Assembly (NCBI RefSeq): GCF_034479635.1
Contig: NZ_CP140153.1
Span: forward strand, 69,501 to 133,500
Reading direction: 5' to 3'
Source: Guyparkeria halophila
GTDB lineage: Bacteria > Pseudomonadota > Gammaproteobacteria > Halothiobacillales > Halothiobacillaceae
DNA length: 64,000 nt
Shown here piece after piece: positions 36,121 to 46,073 of this stretch (its first letter is position 1; every line of letters starts with the position of its first letter). Made by a program: the position numbers and the translations under genes. Below the pieces are notes generated by a model. That model made no database searches. It saw nothing but the letters and a program-made list of their open reading frames with translations, and was not told the origin of the DNA.

Positions 36121-37104
36121 CTAGTTCCAGTCCAGCCCGCCACGCGTGCTCCAGTACGACTCGGGACGCTCGGCGAGTGCGGCCAGCGCCTCGCGATCGG
36201 GCGGGGCGAGGGTGATGTCCAGCGCCCGCAGGTTGGATCCCAGTTGCTCGGCGTTGCCGGCCCCTGACAGCACCATGTCCACGAAAGGGTGGTCCAGCAG
36301 CCAGCCGATTGCCAGCGCATCGCGACCCACCCCGTGGCGACCGGCCACGGCGTCCAGGGTTTGCAGGGCCGGCGCATCCTTGGGCCGGTCGTTGCGTGCG
36401 GTCAATCGACCGTTGGCCACCGCCTCCTTGATGATCACGGCCATGCCGGCCTCGGAGGCCTTTTCGAGCTGGCCCAGCACCGACGGCTCGAACAGGTTGG
36501 CGGTCGCCTGTACGGCGTCGAACAACGGACGGCCCTCGATCTCGACCTCCATTGCCCGGGCCAGGGTTTCCGCCTGCGCGGGGCCGCTGGTGGTCAGGCC
36601 GATGGCCACGCCTTGGTCGCGCAATTCGCCCAGGCGCTCGAGGACGGCGGCGTTGTCGAGCACGCCGGAATCGAGGGTGGCCGAGTGGATCTGGTAGAGC
36701 ACGGGAGGGAACCCGAGCGCCTCGAGGGTCTCGCCCCACTGGCGATCGAGCACCGCGCGGCTGTGCTCCTTGACCTCGTGGACGTCGGCATCGACCCGCC
36801 AGCCGGCGGTGTAGGTATAGCCCCACTTGGAGCCGACCGCCGGGCGCTGCTCATCCGCTCGCTCGGCAAGCCAGTCGCCGAGGAACGCCTCGGCCCGGCC
36901 GTAGGAACGCGCGGCATCCACGTAGCGAATCCCGCGTTGCCAGGCGGTATCGAGCATGGCGTGACAATGCGCGCGCATCGCCTCGACATCGCGCCCGTCG
37001 GGCATGTCCTCGCCGTGGCCAAGGTTGATGTAGCCGGGCCGGCCCAGGGCGGCCAGCCCCAGGCCGATGCGCGGGCGCGGCAGGGTAAGTCGTTTTCCCG
37101 ACAT
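36121..37104 (-). CDS. Aldo/keto reductase
   Basis: The 327-residue (alpha/beta)8-barrel oxidoreductase has the expected tetrad: Asp and Tyr in YVDAARSYG (about 61-69), Lys in GSKWGY (about 92) and His in YQIHSA (about 137). The NADPH-binding region near the C-terminus is VLSGAGNAEQLGSNL. It would reduce small aldehydes or ketones with NADPH; the substrate is unknown. No partner gene is linked: psiE upstream is divergent and the MBL-fold gene downstream is separated by about 170 bases of AT-rich spacer. Confidence 0.85.
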   Translation of the reverse strand: MSGKRLTLPRPRIGLGLAALGRPGYINLGHGEDMPDGRDVEAMRAHCHAMLDTAWQRGIRYVDAARSYGRAEAFLGDWLAERADEQRPAVGSKWGYTYTAGWRVDADVHEVKEHSRAVLDRQWGETLEALGFPPVLYQIHSATLDSGVLDNAAVLERLGELRDQGVAIGLTTSGPAQAETLARAMEVEIEGRPLFDAVQATANLFEPSVLGQLEKASEAGMAVIIKEAVANGRLTARNDRPKDAPALQTLDAVAGRHGVGRDALAIGWLLDHPFVDMVLSGAGNAEQLGSNLRALDITLAPPDREALAALAERPESYWSTRGGLDWN

Positions 37105-37227
37105 AAACAGACGTGACTCTCGAATCGTGAACGGTATGGGTCAACTTTGTCGCGCCAAGCGGGTAAAGTTGGCGCCTTTCAACCCACGGCCCAACGCCGG
37201 GCCGAGATCGAATAGGGAGAGGCTAGC

Positions 37228-37683
37228 ATGCAGGGTTTCCGCCTGGGACAACCGATCCACCGCGTCGTCAGGGGACTGGAACTGGTCGGCCTGGTGGTGA
37301 TCCTGATCGCCACCTTCGTCGCGGCCGGGCAGGATGTCGCCGAGATGATCGCGGCCCGGCGTGTGACGCTTGCCGACCTGTTGCTGCTGTTCCTGTACCT
37401 GGAAGTGCTCGCCATGATCGGCGCCTACCTGCAGACCGGCCGGCTGCCGATCCGCTTTCCGATCTATATCGGCATCATCGCGCTGGCGCGCTACCTGGTG
37501 CTGGAGGTCAAGGACCTCGAGGCGTGGAAGATGCTGGCCGTCGGCGCGACCATGGCGATTCTGGCCGGCACGGTACTGCTGTTGCGGTACGGGCACCTGA
37601 AACTGCCCTACCCGGAGAACGAACTCGACCTGGGTGACGCCGAGGGCAAGCCGCCACGTCGCGCCGAGTCGGATGCCCCCTGA
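37228..37683 (+). CDS. psiE: PsiE-family membrane protein (phosphate-starvation-inducible)
   Basis: The 151-residue membrane protein has about four spans (LVGLVVILIATFVAAG; LADLLLLFLYLEVLAMIGAY; IYIGIIALARYLVLE; AVGATMAILAGTVLLL) and a charged C-terminal tail. This is the size and pattern of PsiE, whose function is unknown beyond induction during phosphate starvation in E. coli. It faces phoU across a shared terminator, and ppk1 lies just beyond, so the phosphate context supports the assignment. Confidence 0.82.
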   Translation: MQGFRLGQPIHRVVRGLELVGLVVILIATFVAAGQDVAEMIAARRVTLADLLLLFLYLEVLAMIGAYLQTGRLPIRFPIYIGIIALARYLVLEVKDLEAWKMLAVGATMAILAGTVLLLRYGHLKLPYPENELDLGDAEGKPPRRAESDAP

Positions 37684-37689
37684 ACGAAA

Positions 37690-37711
37690 CGGGCCGGCAT
37701 AAGCCGGCCCG
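37690..37711. terminator. Bidirectional terminator between psiE and phoU
   Basis: CGGGCCGGC-ATAA-GCCGGCCCG forms a 9-bp stem between converging genes. On the minus strand it is followed by TTTCGTT (serving phoU); on the plus strand by TCCTCCTT (serving psiE). Confidence 0.75.
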
Positions 37712-37759
37712 TCCTCCTTGTTGCCCGCCACACGGGCCGGGAACACCGCGGATATGTCC

Positions 37760-38482
37760 TCAGATCTGCGTGCGCTCCTTGGCCTCGCGCAGACCGCTGG
37801 AGCACTCGCCCGTGCCGCGCTGCTGGAAGATGATGTACTCGGCGATGTTGGTGCAGTGGTCGCCGATACGCTCGATCGCGCGCATGCAGTGCAGCATCCG
37901 CAGGCTGAGGTCCGGTGATTCCGGGTGCTTTTCCATGTACTCGAGCAGCACCTCGTGGACCTCGTTGTACTCGTGGTTGACGTGGTCGTCGCGGCGCATG
38001 ATCTCCTCGGCGGCAACGCAATCCTGGCGTACGAAGGCGTCGAGTGCGTCGTGCAGCATGCCCTTGACGATCCGCCCCATGACCCGGAAGTGGGTGGCGA
38101 AGGCGGTCGACTGCAGGGCGGGGCCGACCTCCTCGGCAATGCGCGCGAGTTTCTCGGCCTTGTCGCCGACGCGCTCGAGGTCGGTAATTGCCTTCACGAT
38201 TGACATGATGGTGCGGAGGTCGCCGGCCGTCGGCGCATAGCGAGCAATGAGATGGATCGCCATCTCGTCGATCGAGACCTCGAGGCGATCGATCTCGTAG
38301 TCCTGTTCCATCGCCACGCGACCGCGCTCGGCATCCCCGTCAAGCAGGTAGGCAAGCGCGTCGTCGAAGTGCTGTTCGGCCACCCCGCCCATGTTCATCA
38401 ACAGCGAACGCAGCGCGCCCAGATCGTCATCGTAACGGGTCAGGGTGTGCGGCGTCAGGTTGGGCGTGTCTTTGTCGCTCAT
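37760..38482 (-). CDS. phoU: Phosphate signalling protein PhoU
   Basis: The 240-residue all-helical protein is built from two PhoU repeats, each with a metal-binding E/DxxxD-type helix (ITDLERVGDKAEKLARIA near 95; ERIGDHCTNIAEYIIF near 205). PhoU links the PstSCAB transporter to the PhoR/PhoB kinase and represses the Pho response when phosphate is ample. The pst genes are not in view. AAGGAGA precedes the ATG. It is divergent from ppk1 across a 183-base region with Pho-box-like half-sites. Confidence 0.95.
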   Translation of the reverse strand: MSDKDTPNLTPHTLTRYDDDLGALRSLLMNMGGVAEQHFDDALAYLLDGDAERGRVAMEQDYEIDRLEVSIDEMAIHLIARYAPTAGDLRTIMSIVKAITDLERVGDKAEKLARIAEEVGPALQSTAFATHFRVMGRIVKGMLHDALDAFVRQDCVAAEEIMRRDDHVNHEYNEVHEVLLEYMEKHPESPDLSLRMLHCMRAIERIGDHCTNIAEYIIFQQRGTGECSSGLREAKERTQI

Positions 38483-38537
38483 TTGTCCAGAATCTCCTTA
38501 AGGCGGCTTGTCTCGACCCGGTTGCTAGGGTTTACTC

Positions 38538-38556
38538 GTGACAGACCGGGTGACAT
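38538..38556 (-). promoter_or_regulatory. Pho-box-like direct repeat upstream of phoU (tentative)
   Basis: On the minus strand ATGTCAC and CTGTCAC are separated by five bases; a standard Pho box has CTGTCAT repeats with four bases between. A further CTGTCAT occurs on the plus strand near 38572. Spacing is off by one, so PhoB binding is speculative. Confidence 0.3.
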
Positions 38557-38665
38557 GCAGGCTTAACATGCCTGTCATGCCCGACGGGCAGACTGGGCCA
38601 ACCGCATGCCGCGGGGGCTGGTCGCCCAAATACGCATACTTTAACCGACTTTACGTTGCGAAATA

Positions 38666-40741
38666 ATGACAACCACCGACGAGAAATCCCTGCCGTTCAT
38701 CAACCGCGAGCTGAGTCTGCTCGGCTTCAACCGCCGAGTGCTCGAATTGGCGCAGGACCGCAACGTCCCGTTGCTCGAACGGCTCAAGTTCCTCTGCATT
38801 TCCTCGTCGAACCTCGACGAGTTCTTCGAGGTGCGCGTCGGCACGCTCACCCAGCAGATCCGCGCCGGCATCAGCCGGCCGGACGATGCCGGTCTTTCCC
38901 CGCCAACCCAGCTGGACCTGATCCTCGAGCAGGCGCACGCGCTGGTCCACGACCAGTACGAAACCCTCAACCGCGAGATCATCCCGGCGCTGGCGGAGGA
39001 GAACATCCACTTCCTGCGCCGCACCCACTGGACCGAAGCGCAGGCCCTGTGGGTCAAGCAGTATTTCCGCCGCGAGCTGCTGCCATTGCTCACCCCGCTG
39101 GGGCTGGACCCGTCGCATCCCTTCCCGCGCATCCTCAACAAGTCGCTCAACTTCATCGTCTCACTGGAGGGCAACGACGACTTCGGTCGCGAGGCGTGGC
39201 TGGCGATCGTCCAGGCGCCGCGCGCGCTGCCGCGCATCATCCAGATGGACGAGAGCGCCGCGGAAGGCCCGTCGAGCTTCGTCTTCCTCAGTTCGGTGAT
39301 CCACGCCCACGTCCACGAGCTGTTCCCCGGCATGACCGTCACCGGCTGCTACCAGTTCCGGGTCACCCGCAACAGCGACCTGTCGGTCGACGTCGACGAC
39401 GACGAGGACCTGCTGCAGACGCTGCAGGGCGGGCTGTTCGAGCGCAACTACGGCAATGCGCTGCGCCTGGAGGTGGCCGACAACTGTCCGGCGGACATGA
39501 TCGATTTCCTCTGCGAGCGTTTCGCCCTGGAGCAGCGCCAGGTGTTCCAGGTCCATGGCCCGGTCAACCTGCATCGCCTGATGGCCCTGCCCGGTCTGAT
39601 CGATCGCCCCGAACTCAAGGACCCGCCGTTCACGCCGCGCCTGGACCCGGAATTCGATCCGGACGAGAACATCTTCGAGACCATCGAACAGCGGGGCAGC
39701 GTGCTGCTGCACCACCCCTACCAGTCGTTCATGCCGGTGGTGGAGTTCATTCGCCAGGCCGCCACCGACCCGCGGGTGGTGGCGATCAAGATGACCCTCT
39801 ACCGCACCGGGCGAGATTCGGCGATCGTCGATGCCCTCGAGGCGGCGGCGCGGGCCGGCAAGGAGGTCACCGCGGTGGTCGAGCTGCGGGCGCGCTTCGA
39901 CGAGGAGGAAAACATCAACATCACGACGAGGCTGCAGAAGGCCGGCGCCTACGTCGCCTACGGCATCGTCGGCTACAAGACCCACGCCAAGATGACGCTG
40001 GTGGTCCGCCGCGACGGCAACCGCCTCAAGCGCTTCGTCCACCTGGGCACCGGCAACTACCATCCCGGCACCGCGCGGCTGTATACCGACTTCGGCCTGA
40101 TGACCGACGACCGCTTCGTCGGTGAGGACGTCAACAAGCTGTTCATGCAGCTGACCGGCCTGGGCCGCGGCATCCACCTCAAACGCCTGCTCCAGTCGCC
40201 GTTCACCCTGCACGACGGCATGCTCGAGCGCATTCGCCGCGAGACGGCGCACGCCCGCAACGGCCGGCCGGCGCGCATCCGCGCCAAGATGAATTCCCTG
40301 ATCGAGCGGCGTGTGATCGAGGCGCTCTACGAGGCCTCGCAGGCCGGGGTCACCATCGAGCTGGTCATCCGCGGGATCTGCTGCCTCAAGCCGGGCATCC
40401 CGGGCGTCTCCGAGAACATTCATGTCCGTTCGGTAATGGGGCGGTTCCTCGAGCATCCGCGCGTGTTCTACTTCCACAACGACGGCGAGGAGGAGCTGTT
40501 CCTGTCGAGTGCCGACTGGATGCCGCGCAACTTCTTCGCCCGGGTGGAGACCGCCTTCCCGGTCGACACCCCGGAAATCCGCGCCCGGGTGATCGACGAG
40601 GCGTTCGATCGCTATCTCGCCGACAACACCGGCGCCTGGGAACTCACCGCCGCCGGCGAATACCGCCGCATCACCCCGGCCAAGGGCGAAAAACCGTTCA
40701 ATGCCCAGCAATCGCTGATCTCCGACCTGGGCAAGGCCTGA
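38666..40741 (+). CDS. ppk1: Polyphosphate kinase 1
   Basis: The 691-residue product matches the PPK1 length of about 690. Family blocks are present: NRELSLLGFNRRVLELAQD at the N-terminus, SSNLDEFFEVRVG, the phospholipase-D-like core with KMTLYRTG, the autophosphorylated His in YKTHAKMTLV (about residue 440), HLGTGNYHPGTA and SSADWMPRN. It makes polyphosphate chains from ATP at the membrane. Pairing with phoU is frequent in gammaproteobacteria. No strong ribosome site is visible before the ATG at 38666. Confidence 0.97.
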   Translation: MTTTDEKSLPFINRELSLLGFNRRVLELAQDRNVPLLERLKFLCISSSNLDEFFEVRVGTLTQQIRAGISRPDDAGLSPPTQLDLILEQAHALVHDQYETLNREIIPALAEENIHFLRRTHWTEAQALWVKQYFRRELLPLLTPLGLDPSHPFPRILNKSLNFIVSLEGNDDFGREAWLAIVQAPRALPRIIQMDESAAEGPSSFVFLSSVIHAHVHELFPGMTVTGCYQFRVTRNSDLSVDVDDDEDLLQTLQGGLFERNYGNALRLEVADNCPADMIDFLCERFALEQRQVFQVHGPVNLHRLMALPGLIDRPELKDPPFTPRLDPEFDPDENIFETIEQRGSVLLHHPYQSFMPVVEFIRQAATDPRVVAIKMTLYRTGRDSAIVDALEAAARAGKEVTAVVELRARFDEEENINITTRLQKAGAYVAYGIVGYKTHAKMTLVVRRDGNRLKRFVHLGTGNYHPGTARLYTDFGLMTDDRFVGEDVNKLFMQLTGLGRGIHLKRLLQSPFTLHDGMLERIRRETAHARNGRPARIRAKMNSLIERRVIEALYEASQAGVTIELVIRGICCLKPGIPGVSENIHVRSVMGRFLEHPRVFYFHNDGEEELFLSSADWMPRNFFARVETAFPVDTPEIRARVIDEAFDRYLADNTGAWELTAAGEYRRITPAKGEKPFNAQQSLISDLGKA

Positions 40742-40867
40742 GCGCGCCGATGCGGCTGACGGCTGAACATGCGCCAGCCGGCCGCTCGCCCCCTACGCCC
40801 GCTGGACGGCCGATCGGCATGCGATACTGTCGGCCGTCGTCATCCCGATCACGGTAACCACCCGCCC

Positions 40868-41134
40868 ATGCTCAAGCTGCTGTTCTGGCTCATCGTCGCC
40901 CTGGTCATCGGGCTGTTCTTCGCCATCCGCCAGGCCAATCGCCTGCGCGCCGAGCAGCAGGACGACGACGCACCCCAAACCCGCTCGCTGGAATCCGTGC
41001 GCTGCGCGCAGTGCGGGGTCTTCGTGCCCGCGGACGAGGCGGTGCGGCGTGACGGCCAGGACTTCTGCAGTTGGGAACATGCCCAAGCCTGGGCCGAGGC
41101 GTGGCACAAGGCACGGCGCCGGGAGCAGGAATGA
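40868..41134 (+). CDS. PP0621-like small membrane protein with zinc-ribbon motif
   Basis: The 88-residue protein has one N-terminal membrane helix (MLKLLFWLIVALVIGLFFAI) and a soluble part with two cysteine sites: CAQCGVFVP and the later single Cys in FCSWEHAQAW, resembling a YHS-like metal ribbon. The start is the ATG at 40868; the upstream extension to 40769 has no conserved content. The stop overlaps the ATG of the histidine kinase gene (ATGA at 41131-41134). That kinase-regulator linkage is typical for PP0621-family proteins. Function unknown. Confidence 0.72.
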   Translation: MLKLLFWLIVALVIGLFFAIRQANRLRAEQQDDDAPQTRSLESVRCAQCGVFVPADEAVRRDGQDFCSWEHAQAWAEAWHKARRREQE

Positions 41135-42759
41135 TCCAGCCGGCCGGCATGGAGAACTGGCGCGGGCTGCGGCTCGCCAACGCCTATCGTCTGCTGCTGG
41201 CCCTCGCCCTGACCGCGGCGGCGCTCACCGATCGCGGTCCGGCGGTCTTCGGCCAGGCGGATGCCTCGCTGTTCATGCTCACCGCCTGGGCCTACCTGTT
41301 CCTGGCCATGGCCTTCGAGTGGCTGCTGGAACTGCGCATCCTGCCGTTCCGCCCGCAGGCCCACCTGCACACCGCCGGCGATCTCGCCTGCCTGATGCTG
41401 ATTGCCCACGCCTCGGGCGGCCCCGAGGGCCCGATCGCGCTGGCCCTGGTGATCGCGATCGGCATCGCGGCGGTGCTGCATGGCGGGCGAGCGGCCATCG
41501 GCTACGCCGCGATCGGCGTACTGCTGGTCCTCGGCGAGGCGATCTACGCCTCCTGGACACAGACGGATGCCAACCACCTGACCAACTCCGGCTTTCTCGG
41601 CGCCGCGCTGCTGCTGATCACGGTGCTGGTGATCGCCTTCGAACGGCGCGCCGCCCTCTGGGAGCACCAGAGCCAGGCTCGCGAGCGCGAGGTGCGTTAC
41701 CTGTCGGAACTGGCCCTGCGGGTAATCGAGCAGACCGACAACGGCATCATCGTCTCCGACCCCGATGGCCGGATCGAGTACATCAACGCCGCCGCGCGCC
41801 AGATGCTCGACGAGGGCGACGAGGCCGATGAGGCGGACGATCACCGCCTGCCGGACCTGCACCCCGGCGTCTGCGACGCGCTGCGGGCGTGGCATGCCGG
41901 CCACGGCGGCCAGCAGCAGGACTTCGACCGGCCCCGCCGCCTGCGCGCCCAGTTCCACCGCATCGAAACCGCGCTGGGTCCACGCGCCCTGATCGTGCTG
42001 CTGGATCTGTCGGCCGAGGACGAACGGGTCCGGCGCGACAAGCTCGCCGCGCTGGGCCGGCTAATCGCCTCGATCGCCCATGAGGTGAGAAACCCGCTGT
42101 CCTCGATCCGCCAGGCCGCCGAATTGCTGCCGGAATCGGACACGCCGGCCGAGCGCCGGCAACTGACCGAGATCATCACGCGCCACAGCGACCGCATCAA
42201 TCGACTGGTCGAGGACGTGCTCGGCGCCGCCCGTGCGCCGGTGGTGCATACCCAGACCGTGGACCTGATCGACTGGCTGACCCAGTTTGTCGAGCGGCGC
42301 CGCGAGGCTTGGCAGGCCGCCGGCCAGCCATTCACGATCCGGCTCGATGCGGCTGCCGAAACCGCCCCGGCGCGGGTCGATACGACCCATCTATGGCAGG
42401 TGATGGACAATCTCTGTGACAATGCCGAACGTCACGGCTGCCCCGCGGATGGCCGGCTGGCGATCCGGCTACAGGTGGAAGCGGCTGGTGGACGCTGGCA
42501 GATCCGGCTCTGCGACAACGGCCCGCGCATCCCCGTCGCCGATCGCGACGCCCTGTTCGAGCCGTTCTACACCACACACTCGCAGGGAACGGGACTGGGC
42601 CTGTTCGTCTCGCGCGAGCTGGCCCTGGCCAATCGCGGCGAACTGGCGCTGGTCGAGCCGGTCGCCACGGACGCGCCGGGCAACTGTTTCCGGCTGTGTC
42701 TGCCGATGACGGACGGGGCGAACGGGACGGCAACGACACAAGGGCAAACAAGGGACTGA
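41131..42759 (+). CDS. PilS-type sensor histidine kinase
   Basis: The 542-residue kinase has about six N-terminal membrane helices (residues 10-175), a PAS-like domain (about 195-300), the phosphoacceptor helix SIAHEVRNPLSSIRQAAELL (His about 317) and an ATPase domain with DNLCDNAERHG, LCDNGPRIP and GTGLGLFVS. The layout is that of PilS/FlrB kinases that activate sigma-54 regulators. Its ATG overlaps the PP0621-like stop, and a PilR-type regulator follows 3 bases after its stop. No pilin gene is in the window, so control of type IV pili is only a possibility. Confidence 0.87.
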   Translation: MIQPAGMENWRGLRLANAYRLLLALALTAAALTDRGPAVFGQADASLFMLTAWAYLFLAMAFEWLLELRILPFRPQAHLHTAGDLACLMLIAHASGGPEGPIALALVIAIGIAAVLHGGRAAIGYAAIGVLLVLGEAIYASWTQTDANHLTNSGFLGAALLLITVLVIAFERRAALWEHQSQAREREVRYLSELALRVIEQTDNGIIVSDPDGRIEYINAAARQMLDEGDEADEADDHRLPDLHPGVCDALRAWHAGHGGQQQDFDRPRRLRAQFHRIETALGPRALIVLLDLSAEDERVRRDKLAALGRLIASIAHEVRNPLSSIRQAAELLPESDTPAERRQLTEIITRHSDRINRLVEDVLGAARAPVVHTQTVDLIDWLTQFVERRREAWQAAGQPFTIRLDAAAETAPARVDTTHLWQVMDNLCDNAERHGCPADGRLAIRLQVEAAGGRWQIRLCDNGPRIPVADRDALFEPFYTTHSQGTGLGLFVSRELALANRGELALVEPVATDAPGNCFRLCLPMTDGANGTATTQGQTRD

Positions 42760-42762
42760 GAA

Positions 42763-44112
<1,350 letters not shown>

Positions 44113-44211
44113 CGCGGCGACGCCGACCCGGCCATCACGGTCACGAAGGTCTACTCTCGGTCCTGTCAGATAGAGAGCATGACCAGGCATTTCAATGACC
44201 GGAGGTGGCTC

Positions 44212-44745
44212 ATGAGATTTCTTCCCCTATTGCGACAGGCCCTTTGGGCACTGATCGCCTTGCCGCTGGCCGCGATGGCCGCGCCGTCGTCCGACCTCGC
44301 CCTGGGTTTCACCTGGAACGATGTCACCGGCATCCAGAACAAGGACCAGATCAAGGTCGTCTACGGCATCAAGCAGGACGACTGGGAGGCCGGCGTGGGC
44401 AAGTCGCTCTACTATGCCCGGGGCCTGTATCAGAGCTATGACGCGCTCGGCGTGAAGAAAGAGGATGTCGACATGCACCTGGTACTGCACGGCGCGGCCG
44501 GCTACTGGCTGCTCGACAACGAAGCCTATCGCGCCGAAAAGAACCAGCTAACCGGCAATCCCAATGCCCACATCGTCCAGGAGCTGATCGACCAGGGGGC
44601 CCACGTCGAGGCCTGCTACGAGACGCTAAAGGCGCACGGCTGGCGCAAGGACGACCTGCTCCCTGGCGTGAAGGTGGTCCACGATGCCTATTCGCGCATT
44701 ATCGACCTGCAGATGCGCGGTTACGCCTACCTGCCGTTCTTCTGA
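44212..44745 (+). CDS. Exported DsrE-like protein
   Basis: The 177-residue protein has a signal peptide (1-23, MRFLPLLRQALWALI...AAMAAP). The mature part has DsrE-like features: IKVVYGIKQDDW, YYARGLYQSYDAL, DMHLVLHGAAGYWLL and VEACYETLKAHGW, with one Cys in the family's active position. The ATG at 44212, with GGAGGTGG upstream, is preferred over ATG 44179. It follows the sigma-54 regulator, but a 99-base gap suggests an independent promoter. Periplasmic DsrE-like proteins are widespread in sulfur oxidisers; the substrate is unknown. Confidence 0.7.
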   Translation: MRFLPLLRQALWALIALPLAAMAAPSSDLALGFTWNDVTGIQNKDQIKVVYGIKQDDWEAGVGKSLYYARGLYQSYDALGVKKEDVDMHLVLHGAAGYWLLDNEAYRAEKNQLTGNPNAHIVQELIDQGAHVEACYETLKAHGWRKDDLLPGVKVVHDAYSRIIDLQMRGYAYLPFF

Positions 44746-44775
44746 CGCGGGTCGGTCCCCGGCGGGAGACTGCTG

Positions 44776-45282
44776 CTACTCGGCGAGACGACGCAGCACC
44801 GCGGGCGGCAAGGCCCAGACAAGCTGGCCGTTGCCGTAGCCGACGGCGTTGTCGAAGCGGATCAGCATCATGCCGCCCTTTTTCATGGGCATGTTGCCGG
44901 CGGGGCGACCGGCGAGCAGGCATTCGGCCAGCTGGCCCAGGCTCGGTTCGTGCCCCACCACGGCCATGCCGTCGACGCGTGGCTGCTTGCGCAACCACTC
45001 CACCATCGCCCCGATCGGAGCGTCGGGGTCGAATACGCCCTCCTGCTCGATCCGGCGCTGCTCGATGGCCGGCGCGACGATCTCGGCCGTCTGTACTGCA
45101 CGGACGGCCGGGCTGGTCACCAGGCGTTCGATCGGCAAGGCCATGGTGGTCAGGCCGCGCGCCGCCATCTGCATGCGGTCGATGCCGCGCTGGGTCAGCG
45201 GGCGCTCGTTATCGGGCCGCCCCTCGCGGGCAAAGGCCTCGCGATCCTGCGCGGCCGCGTGTCGGATGATCAACAGGTCCAT
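44776..45282 (-). CDS. sixA: Phosphohistidine phosphatase SixA
   Basis: The 168-residue histidine phosphatase has the RHG motif at the N-terminus (LLIIRHAAAQDR, His8), a TSPAVRAVQTAEIV block and the second catalytic His in VVGHEPSLGQLAE. SixA removes phosphate from His-phosphorylated HPt or PTS proteins. The ATG at 45280-45282 starts the conserved fold; the upstream 14-codon extension is unlikely. It is divergent from the FHA gene, with about 245 bases between. Confidence 0.87.
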   Translation of the reverse strand: MDLLIIRHAAAQDREAFAREGRPDNERPLTQRGIDRMQMAARGLTTMALPIERLVTSPAVRAVQTAEIVAPAIEQRRIEQEGVFDPDAPIGAMVEWLRKQPRVDGMAVVGHEPSLGQLAECLLAGRPAGNMPMKKGGMMLIRFDNAVGYGNGQLVWALPPAVLRRLAE

Positions 45283-45467
45283 GATGGGTCTCGCTGGCCT
45301 TGATACGGCGTGGCTGGGGTGCATGGCTTGGATTCGGGAAGCATCCTGAACCCGCCAAGCTACCGGATTGTGACAATGTGACCGGGAACGCGCTGCCTGA
45401 CCCGGAAAGGAAGGTGGACCCCGATCCGGCCGATAGGTTCAGGAAGACCTGCTCGGACCGGGCGCAC

Positions 45468-45496
45468 CTGGCAACGGTAACGCTCTGGGCTATGAT
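45468..45496 (+). promoter_or_regulatory. Candidate sigma-70 promoter for the FHA-kinase operon
   Basis: CTGGCA (-35 like, 45468-45473), a 17-base spacer, then TATGAT (-10 like, 45491-45496), 30 bases before the ATG at 45527. A GAGGAG ribosome site lies in between. Confidence 0.45.
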
Positions 45497-45526
45497 GGTG
45501 GCCCAATCAGACTTCGAGGAGACCAC

Positions 45527-46066
45527 ATGGAAGGCCGAGACGCGCAGGATGCACGCTCCACCCCCAACCCTCACCGCCCGAACCGTTCGGCCGGCCCGCA
45601 GGGCACCATGCTCTTTCAGGCCGACGAGATGCGCCGGCAAGCCGAGGCCGCCGAGTCGCAAGGCAACGAGCGCGCCTCGGTCGCCGAACCGATTCTCGAG
45701 GGGATGAGCGGTGGCATCGAAGGGCGGCGGTTCACCCTGCGCGCCGGCCGGCAGACGATCGGTCGACGCGAGGACAACGACATCGTCCTCGACGAACCCA
45801 GCGTGTCCTCGTCGCACGCCTGGATCCTCAACCAGCAGGGTCACCACGTGATCATGAACATGCTGTCGACCAACGGCACCTTCGTCAACGACCAGCGGGT
45901 GCACGAGGCCACCCTCAAGCACGGCGACCGGGTGCGGCTCGGTCAGGCGGAATTCGTGTTTCTCACCCGCGAGGCCGGCGCCGGCCGGGTCGGGCCGCGT
46001 CACTGGCTGGTGGGCGCGCTGCTGCTCGCGGCCATGGGGCTGGCCTTCTACCTGATCTGGAACTGA
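45527..46066 (+). CDS. Membrane-anchored FHA-domain protein
   Basis: The 179-residue protein has a disordered N-terminus (1-55), a forkhead-associated domain (about 60-148) with TIGRREDNDIVL (phosphothreonine-binding Arg), SVSSSHAWI and STNGTFVNDQRV, and one C-terminal membrane helix (about 157-177). FHA domains bind phosphothreonine peptides. The Ser/Thr kinase gene begins 7 bases after its stop, so it is likely the kinase's substrate or docking partner at the inner membrane. The extended Thr/Ser/Gln-rich N-terminus is a possible phosphorylation site region (inference). Confidence 0.88.
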   Translation: MEGRDAQDARSTPNPHRPNRSAGPQGTMLFQADEMRRQAEAAESQGNERASVAEPILEGMSGGIEGRRFTLRAGRQTIGRREDNDIVLDEPSVSSSHAWILNQQGHHVIMNMLSTNGTFVNDQRVHEATLKHGDRVRLGQAEFVFLTREAGAGRVGPRHWLVGALLLAAMGLAFYLIWN

Positions 46067-46073
46067 GCCGGCC

